NCBI GenBank assembly: GCA_900128395.1
Contig: LT649368.1
Coordinates: 1-31,796 of the forward strand
Source of the DNA: Stramenopiles sp. TOSAG23-2
Lineage: Eukaryota; Sar
Direction: 5' to 3'
DNA: 31,796 bases
The notes below the pieces were generated by a model. It was not told where the DNA came from and searched no databases. It worked only from the letters and a program-made list of their open reading frames with translations. Within the stretch, counting starts at the first letter, position 1. Each line of letters opens with the position of its first letter. Of this stretch, positions 25,229 through 31,796 are shown piece by piece. The position numbers and the translations under genes are program-made.

Positions 25229-28200
25229 CTACAACAACATTTTCATATATCCACTGTCTTGTTTACTAATCCTCGATATATATTTCACGTTTTTAATTTT
25301 TTTTTGTGTTGGATTATTGCGATCTTCGTCATTGTTATCATGATTATGATTGTTGTATAACATACTATTCCTACGCATGTATAAAATGTTTTTACCATTG
25401 ATTATTTGTTCAATCATATCGGATCGTTTATACAAATTGGTGTTAAATTGACCATTTGGATCAACTAATAAATATTTATTATAAACATTATTAATATTTA
25501 TAACAGTTTGCTCTATTAAAAATGGCAAATCGGTAAGAGTATACATCGTATTCGATAGTAATGGCCCTATTAACAACGAATCTGATGTATCTACTACACT
25601 ATCTCTGCTGCCATTGTAATTTGCCGTACTATTATTCAATGATTTGTACAATTCATTAATATATTTATATTTATCTTGAAAACGATTATTTGCATATACA
25701 AAAACAGTACACAAATTGACTACATTGTCTTCCACATTGCTGCCATAATGCAATGGCACTACAACTATCGTAACACAATCTCCTTTTTCAATATCATCTT
25801 TCTTATTTTGCGATACATATTTCTCATATATGTATTTATTATTACAAGTATATGAGGACATGTTATTGTTTTTTTTTCCAATGTCTTGTTGGCTAATATA
25901 TGGTATAATATCAACCATCCTTGTATCATTAATTACAATATCTATATTTACATACGATTTTGGTGTATCATATGTAACATTGCTTTCGACCTTGTTGTTA
26001 TTGGATTCTTCTTTTTTTGCTGTTGTGGGGTCTATTTCTTGCAACAAGTAGTCATCAGAACGTTCATAATAAGAAACAACATTCTTTGTGGTAGCATTAT
26101 CATCTTTCACTTCAGTATTTCCATCACCAAAACAATCATCATTATTGATATTATTTCTTGATTTTAAATATGATTCTATTAATGTCTTCCAGAACGGAAC
26201 CATATAACACAATTTATAACTAGTCTCCGTACTTCGCGATTCCACAATATTTACCAAATCACAGTGATCTGGCACATCATTACTTAAATATAATTGTTGT
26301 TTTCCAACAAAATGATCATATTCACCAACACACGTAGGTTTGCCTAACGATTTCATCATCGTATACAACATTTCAACAGTCTGTTCATTATTCTTACCAT
26401 TTAATATCGCCTCTTTATTTGATAAAATACTCGTATGGACAAAATCCATATTTTCCCCACCTGTTGACGATGACACGATCTCTTTCTTCGTATTCAAATA
26501 CATAATGTTAATAAACACAGGTGTATGAATGGTAGTGTTATCTAGCGCTTGAATATTTTTGATAAAAACTGGATTGTTACAACACGAATATAACGGTTCA
26601 ACTGTTCGTGGTGGCGAAGCGTGTGAAATTGAATCTGATATAATACCTATTTGCATTAATAGCCAACGATTTAAAAGAACATTGTCATAAAAATTATCAT
26701 TGCTATTGTTACCAACAACTTTTTGCTCTTGTGGTTCATCATCATCATCATCTTCTTCTTCTTCTTGTTCATTCCTTGTATCAGCACGATTTGTATTGTT
26801 TACAATTCTACTATTATCAACACTTTCATTCTTGTAAAATTGTTCTTCCACTGCAATACATTCATCAAATATATCATGTTTTCTATTTAAATGGTTTTCA
26901 TGTATTTTAGAGTAAGCAGAAGTGCTAGTATTAATAATATCTTTCTTTGAATGATAATCCTCATATGTACTAATACTTAAATTGCAAAATGATTTTTGAC
27001 GCTGAAACAATTTGATTGAATTTTCAATATTGGAATTGTCTATTTTATTAATAATTTTATTGCCATCATCATCATCTTTGGCGTTGTTATTATTATTATT
27101 ATTATTATCTGTTTTTGCATTTACTACAAATTCTTGAGATTCATTGAGAACTTGAAACATGTTGTGGACAGGATCCTCATCAATCATTGTATCATTCTTC
27201 TCATCAACAGTCGTATTTTCCTTGCTTTCATCAATTTGTGGCATCGATTTTGCACTACTTCTAAAACCACGTGGACTAGATTTAGCGCCCATTAAAGTAT
27301 TCTCAGCCTCCTCCATGGTGTTTTTGTCTTTCTTATTCCCATCCATTAGTACCAAATTTTCATTATATTTTGTAATCAGATCTTTTATTGTTTGAGAACA
27401 TTTAGCATAAAGCGCAGAATCATTTTGAAAATGTTCTAGCACTTGCTTTTTAATATTGTCATGCGATAGAGTCAAAAGATCCCCTTCTTTTTCAGCTCTG
27501 TGAATGATACTTTCCGCATATCTTACCATCGCATTTTGCTCAGGTGTTAACAATAAGTGATATTTTGAAGGAACATAATTCAATCTACTATTTAAGCGAT
27601 CGCGACTTAACGATCTCGTTGTCAAATTTTCACCGCCGTTTCTAGAATCTATACAAGCATTTGCATCTATTATGGCCTTTTGTTCATCCGATTGGGATGG
27701 TATACCTTCCCATTCTATTCTCCCATAACTATTTCGAAATGTTAATTGATACATGTTATAGGTATTTACATCATCATTACTACCATCTATATTACGTTTT
27801 TTTACGCTTACAATAGTATCTTTACCAATTGAATAGTAGTTACAAGATGATAATTCGCTACTTGGTATTTCAGCATAATTATAAGTGCTTTTACTTTGTT
27901 TTTTCCCTATATTGTTACACGCATCCAACAATACAGTGCCGCTTTTTTCAATTCGTAGCAATGTAATTTTAAAAATCTTTCTGTAATTGGTTGATTGTTT
28001 AATAATTGTATTTGATTCTAACAATGTAATAATATGGCAACACTTAATCGATGTCTTAATGATTTCATGACCAGCAGTATGATTTGTGATTAACCACGGG
28101 GCTTTTTGTACATAGTTTATCACCATGTTATTAATATCAATGATATTCAAGCATGAAATCTCTACGTATTTTACCAACTCATTGGCATTGGAGGTTGCAT

Positions 28201-30835
28201 TGAGAGTATTGCTACTAGTATTTGCATGAGCATGAACGAGACTACTTTCAATTATTTTCTCCTTCATGCCTTCAAGCGTGTTGGTAACATGGTGACAATA
28301 TTTCATCAGCATATTTGGAATAGTATGCGTGCCAGAGACATGTATATGATCAACAATGCTCGAAATTCGATTTAACAACATAATCGCATCGCGTTTCACT
28401 AAGTCATTCCATTCATTATCATGGAAAAACTTTGATAAGATGGTAGAAATGGTGACTTGTGCAATGCCAGGCACTTTCCTATCTTCATACAATTTTGATG
28501 CTAAAATAGAAAATGTATACCGTAAATTATACTCGTTGGATTCCTTCGCTAAAAATGTCATCAAAACACGCCCTGTGTTTTTACGAATTATTTCGCATAT
28601 GTCTATTTCCGACGATGTTCCGTTGCTTTTACTGTTCCCATTTTGTTTTGAGAACAATAAATTGTTTCGATTTCTTCTAGATCTACATATCATATTGTGT
28701 ATAATCTTTAATATTGATAAACGAACAACCTCATTTTGTAATTTTGTCTTATTATTCTTTTGTTGGCTAGATTTGTTCTTACTAGAAGCGGTATTATTAA
28801 TATTATTGTTATTTGCAACATTGTTTTTTGTCCATATTGTATTACCATTTGTCTTATTTGTATACTTCATTACTTTATTAATTCCAAAAATTAAACTTTC
28901 AAGCAAAATCTGGTTCTGTTTAACGTTTTTAATCAAAACATTACGCCCATACACTAGAATAGCTTTTACACAGTCTATGTCAGCCATTTCGTTTAACCCG
29001 TTTATCAAAATATTATAAAAGTGGGATACATGCTGCCCTGTAGTCGTGATATTTTTTGAATCCTCATTTGACATATCAATTCTATTGAAAACTATGCATA
29101 ATGTCTCTATACATTTAACAATGCCTTCCTTGTATTGTGTTGTAGAAGTGGGACTAATTAATAAATTAGTTGCATTTTGATACAAACCTACACCAAACAA
29201 GTTTAACGCAGTAATAGCATTTGTACTATTAAAATACTTAACACCAAAAGATATTTTTCCTTCGTAACTTTTTTGCTTCCGCGCCATTATCATCGCATTA
29301 TTATCTGTTGTATCAGCAATATTAATCAACTTTAACATAATGGCACTAATAATATCGATTGCACTGGAAAAATCTAATGAACTATTTATTGCAGTCAATT
29401 GGTTAAATCTATCTCCTAATGATTTATGCTTACGATTAAAAAGCATTTCTGTTGTTTGTTTCGCGCTTAAACCATTTATAAATACCGATGGATCAGGTGT
29501 TGACTTTATCAAATTATACCAAAGGTTATAAATAATATCATTACTACGATTGGTTAATAGTGTATGTGAAATGGTGATATATGTTTGTTTGTTCCATAAT
29601 TTAAATATGGAAAAAACTTCAGAATCAACATTGTTTCCAACAGAATGACCCGTTGCTTTTTGTGTTAACAACCAATTAATTTTAATAATGCTACTATCAT
29701 CTTGATGCAGTTGGGTATTATTACGTGAACTGCTGTTTATTGGACCATTGTTCTTCTTATTATCATCACCACTACTATCCATATCCTTTTCTTGACAATG
29801 ATTCCATAATTTTTCTTTTACAATAATATTTGTAATTGCCTCTAATACACAATAATGGACGTACATGGAATTTGTGCCACCTACTAACCACCATTCTTTG
29901 GAATATGTAATGTACAACGCAAAAATATCATTTATCAATGTCATTCCATCATCACTTGGTTTATTGCTATTATTATTTGCATCATCGTCCTCATTATTAT
30001 TATTTGTGAAAAATATTGGAATACTAATAAATAATATTTCGTAAAATGTTCTTATTAAATATGGTGCTAATCGTCTACTTAAGTATGGATGAGATTTCGA
30101 TGCAGCAATTGTATTCGCTGCACTTGCCCTTACCATCTTTACCGCATTATCAAGAGATAATAATTCATGCTGAATACCTAATATTAACCGTAATATAATA
30201 TTGTATATCTCTTGTAATTTTAAGACTTTTGCATCATCAAGGTCGTTTAAATTTAATATCACTGGTATACTTTTCGTCAATAATTTTAATGTTCTGCAAC
30301 AAAGTTTAAAATGTTTTTCTTTTTGATTTAATGTCAACTGCTTATTATTGCGTCCCATAAATAATAATGTAGTACATTTAATTAACGATACATAAAATTC
30401 AAATTTATTATCATCATTGATACAATTTAATGCATGCGGAGGTGTAACGACGGTAATGCCATTTACAATGTGTTTCGCTAAAAATTCTGCTGGTTCTTGC
30501 AACCATATAGATAATAACGAAATAGTAGTACTTATTATATTAAAATCAGCATCATCATTAAGTGGTAAAGCAAATGCTGCACCAATAATTTCAACATTCC
30601 ATTGCAAGGCTTCATAATTTGGAATTAATGCATTTATATTTGAAATCGAGTGTTGCGGCAATTGTTGTTGCTGTTTTTTTTGTTTACTATGATCATATTT
30701 ACATGTTTGATATAAGTTTGGTATACTTGAGGCACATATACCACGTATTGCTTGTGTTGGATAATTTTTTAAATGAAAAGTATTTTGTTTTGGTGATGGT
30801 AGTAATTTATTCGTAATAATGGATTGAAGGAACAT
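25229..30835 (-). CDS. RALGAPB: Ral GTPase-activating protein beta-subunit-like protein
   Basis: This 1868-residue protein is encoded in one uninterrupted frame. Several blocks match the order of animal RALGAPB, the partner subunit of RalGAP-alpha that together with it inactivates Ral/Rheb-type small GTPases. LQWNVEIIGAAFALPL near residues 78-93 fits the N-terminal W-x-(M/V)-E-(V/I)-I...LPL motif. Long helical repeats follow (to about 1000). MYQLTFRNSYGRIEWEG near 1025-1041 matches the small beta domain with its GR(L/I)-x-W turn. NRWLLMQIGIISDS near 1385 begins the RapGAP-like region, which runs to LPFLIEQTVININNVYNKYL near 1770. It exceeds the ~1500-residue animal protein because of Asn/Asp/Ser-rich insertions (for example around 1240-1260 and 1370-1385). 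The assignment is from remembered family patterns; a related tuberin/RapGAP protein is the alternative. I saw no obvious catalytic asparagine thumb. Confidence 0.75.
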   Translation of the reverse strand: MFLQSIITNKLLPSPKQNTFHLKNYPTQAIRGICASSIPNLYQTCKYDHSKQKKQQQQLPQHSISNINALIPNYEALQWNVEIIGAAFALPLNDDADFNIISTTISLLSIWLQEPAEFLAKHIVNGITVVTPPHALNCINDDNKFEFYVSLIKCTTLLFMGRNNKQLTLNQKEKHFKLCCRTLKLLTKSIPVILNLNDLDDAKVLKLQEIYNIILRLILGIQHELLSLDNAVKMVRASAANTIAASKSHPYLSRRLAPYLIRTFYEILFISIPIFFTNNNNEDDDANNNSNKPSDDGMTLINDIFALYITYSKEWWLVGGTNSMYVHYCVLEAITNIIVKEKLWNHCQEKDMDSSGDDNKKNNGPINSSSRNNTQLHQDDSSIIKINWLLTQKATGHSVGNNVDSEVFSIFKLWNKQTYITISHTLLTNRSNDIIYNLWYNLIKSTPDPSVFINGLSAKQTTEMLFNRKHKSLGDRFNQLTAINSSLDFSSAIDIISAIMLKLINIADTTDNNAMIMARKQKSYEGKISFGVKYFNSTNAITALNLFGVGLYQNATNLLISPTSTTQYKEGIVKCIETLCIVFNRIDMSNEDSKNITTTGQHVSHFYNILINGLNEMADIDCVKAILVYGRNVLIKNVKQNQILLESLIFGINKVMKYTNKTNGNTIWTKNNVANNNNINNTASSKNKSSQQKNNKTKLQNEVVRLSILKIIHNMICRSRRNRNNLLFSKQNGNSKSNGTSSEIDICEIIRKNTGRVLMTFLAKESNEYNLRYTFSILASKLYEDRKVPGIAQVTISTILSKFFHDNEWNDLVKRDAIMLLNRISSIVDHIHVSGTHTIPNMLMKYCHHVTNTLEGMKEKIIESSLVHAHANTSSNTLNATSNANELVKYVEISCLNIIDINNMVINYVQKAPWLITNHTAGHEIIKTSIKCCHIITLLESNTIIKQSTNYRKIFKITLLRIEKSGTVLLDACNNIGKKQSKSTYNYAEIPSSELSSCNYYSIGKDTIVSVKKRNIDGSNDDVNTYNMYQLTFRNSYGRIEWEGIPSQSDEQKAIIDANACIDSRNGGENLTTRSLSRDRLNSRLNYVPSKYHLLLTPEQNAMVRYAESIIHRAEKEGDLLTLSHDNIKKQVLEHFQNDSALYAKCSQTIKDLITKYNENLVLMDGNKKDKNTMEEAENTLMGAKSSPRGFRSSAKSMPQIDESKENTTVDEKNDTMIDEDPVHNMFQVLNESQEFVVNAKTDNNNNNNNNAKDDDDGNKIINKIDNSNIENSIKLFQRQKSFCNLSISTYEDYHSKKDIINTSTSAYSKIHENHLNRKHDIFDECIAVEEQFYKNESVDNSRIVNNTNRADTRNEQEEEEDDDDDEPQEQKVVGNNSNDNFYDNVLLNRWLLMQIGIISDSISHASPPRTVEPLYSCCNNPVFIKNIQALDNTTIHTPVFINIMYLNTKKEIVSSSTGGENMDFVHTSILSNKEAILNGKNNEQTVEMLYTMMKSLGKPTCVGEYDHFVGKQQLYLSNDVPDHCDLVNIVESRSTETSYKLCYMVPFWKTLIESYLKSRNNINNDDCFGDGNTEVKDDNATTKNVVSYYERSDDYLLQEIDPTTAKKEESNNNKVESNVTYDTPKSYVNIDIVINDTRMVDIIPYISQQDIGKKNNNMSSYTCNNKYIYEKYVSQNKKDDIEKGDCVTIVVVPLHYGSNVEDNVVNLCTVFVYANNRFQDKYKYINELYKSLNNSTANYNGSRDSVVDTSDSLLIGPLLSNTMYTLTDLPFLIEQTVININNVYNKYLLVDPNGQFNTNLYKRSDMIEQIINGKNILYMRRNSMLYNNHNHDNNDEDRNNPTQKKIKNVKYISRISKQDSGYMKMLL

Positions 30836-31796
30836 TTTCGGATTGTTCTACTATGTGTATATATATATATTGCAATGTATGAAAATTGGAACATTTAGTA
30901 TGAAAATTGGAATATTTATATGATACATATATATATATATATAAACAATAAATGATATGTCATCTATAATATCTTTCTTACTTCATAACTTGCACAATTA
31001 AATTATGATGAATAATATATATATTATATTGCCAGATGATGGTGCAGATTGCACATCATTCTAATAATTGCAGGTTGCAATTCATTTTTTTTGACATACT
31101 ACCAGGTACTATACTCTATACTACTCATACCAAAATAAATAATAATAGTGATGATAGTAAAGTAAAATCGTAAAATCAACTGTTCTTAGACTACTATTAT
31201 ATGCTATATTGTCCTATCATATTGAAAAATAAAAAATCTGTGGTGTACTGTGTACTGTGGCCATGCCAGTTTGCCCCATTTTAATTATCTCTCTGTCGCT
31301 AATAGGTACAGATTTATGAGAGAAGAAGGTACAGATGAGTGTACACAGGGCGAATAGCACCTGGCGGTGCTATTTCCTTGTAAGTTAAAAATCGACTACG
31401 CTCGATTCACTTTTTCTTCGGAAAGCATTAAGAAGACTTAACTTAGGTTGTACTCCTATTTAGATCAATAGCATGGAAATAGCACTGTTTCATGCATATC
31501 CTGACTTTTTTGACATTTTGGCACTTTGTATATTTGCATTTTATTGAATTGAAGGTATTATTAAATATATTCCTCGATCAAAATGGATTTAGATATTCAC
31601 TTTTAGATTTATCAAAAATTACAATAAAAATACTTTATTATATTACATAAAATATTGCATTATGTTAACGAAACATCATTTTAAAAGAATTTTACACACA
31701 ATATATAACATTTACACACATACATATTAGTCAAATAACTAAAAATACAAATATATCTATATAAGAGTGATATTTTATAACAATTTATACACGTGG
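30836..31796. promoter_or_regulatory. Upstream region of the RALGAPB-like gene, with structured segment
   Basis: About 960 bp with no gene seen. It holds TA microsatellites, a 21-bp direct repeat (TATGAAAATTGGAA(C/T)ATTTA at 30878 and 30899), TACCAGGTA at 31100-31108 and a cluster of inverted repeats at 31353-31485. The promoter for the large minus-strand gene should lie in the first few hundred bases. Confidence 0.5.
31353..31485. ncRNA. Cluster of nested inverted repeats (candidate structured RNA or foldback element)
   Basis: Five pairings lie within 133 bp. AATAGCACC-TGGC-GGTGCTATT is at 31353-31374 (9 bp perfect). GTGCTATTTCC (31367-31377) is matched by GGAAATAGCAC (31475-31485). TAAGTTAA (31381-31388) pairs with TTAACTTA (31438-31445). 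AATCGA-CTACGC-TCGATT is at 31390-31407. A TTCTT/AAGAA pair lies inside. The first two are mutually exclusive. No tRNA or snRNA signature was recognised, so an RNA gene is only one reading. Confidence 0.3.

Noticed and set aside
1-31796. tRNA and rRNA genes
   Set aside because: I scanned by eye for T-loop GGTTCRANNC and related boxes. Matches fell inside coding sequence or lacked the rest of a tRNA.

Overview
This window is eukaryotic nuclear DNA from a strongly AT-rich protist. It encodes a proteasome lid subunit, a spliceosomal Sm protein, a THUMP protein of tRNA acetylation, a radial-spoke protein of motile cilia and a RalGAP-type subunit. Genes are mostly uninterrupted. Only two introns are convincing, both short GT-AG introns (79 bp in the isoaspartyl methyltransferase gene, 76 bp in the CoA-transferase gene). 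TAA and TGA are used as normal stops. The radial-spoke gene implies a 9+2 flagellum or cilium. Xylose isomerase of the plant/stramenopile-like type and Asn/Asp/Ser homopolymer runs fit a free-living flagellated protist. I cannot fix the lineage from sequence alone.

Layout, left to right: noncoding DNA (1-938); a small secreted cysteine-rich protein (+); PSMD3/Rpn3 (-), whose last ~100 bp are duplicated in tandem; SNRPF (+); ITPA (-); THUMPD1/Tan1 (-); a two-repeat multi-membrane-span protein (+); an orphan coding tail; a redoxin-like protein (-); RSPH3 (+); a signal-peptide-bearing protein-L-isoaspartate methyltransferase (-), whose 44-residue C-terminus is duplicated in frame and copied again downstream; a secreted His-rich then Gly/Tyr/Trp/Pro-rich protein (-); FAHD1 (+); NAXE (-); a SUGCT-like CoA-transferase (+, two exons); xylose isomerase (+); a coiled-coil acidic protein ending in a SUMO-interaction-like motif (-); a repeat-rich gap of about 1.6 kb; and a very large RALGAPB-like protein (-) followed by about 1 kb of noncoding DNA. 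Genes alternate strand frequently, so most gaps are divergent promoters or convergent 3' ends. The genes are mainly unrelated housekeeping functions. Several (ITPA, NAXE, PCMT, FAHD1) belong to damage control: removing aberrant nucleotides, hydrated NAD(P)H, isoaspartyl residues and acylpyruvates. They are not arranged as an operon, and their proximity may be chance.

The most unusual content is noncoding. Four near-perfect tandem duplications (104, 132, 118 and 47 bp periods) lie at or just beyond gene 3' ends. Two short dispersed repeats (called R1 and R2 here) lie beside duplicated or orphaned gene tails. A near-palindromic word, TACCAGGTA, recurs in intergenic DNA. A three-copy hairpin repeat lies between ~195 bp direct repeats. 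There are also several foldback structures. No rRNA, tRNA or CRISPR array was recognised, and no virus-like gene was seen.
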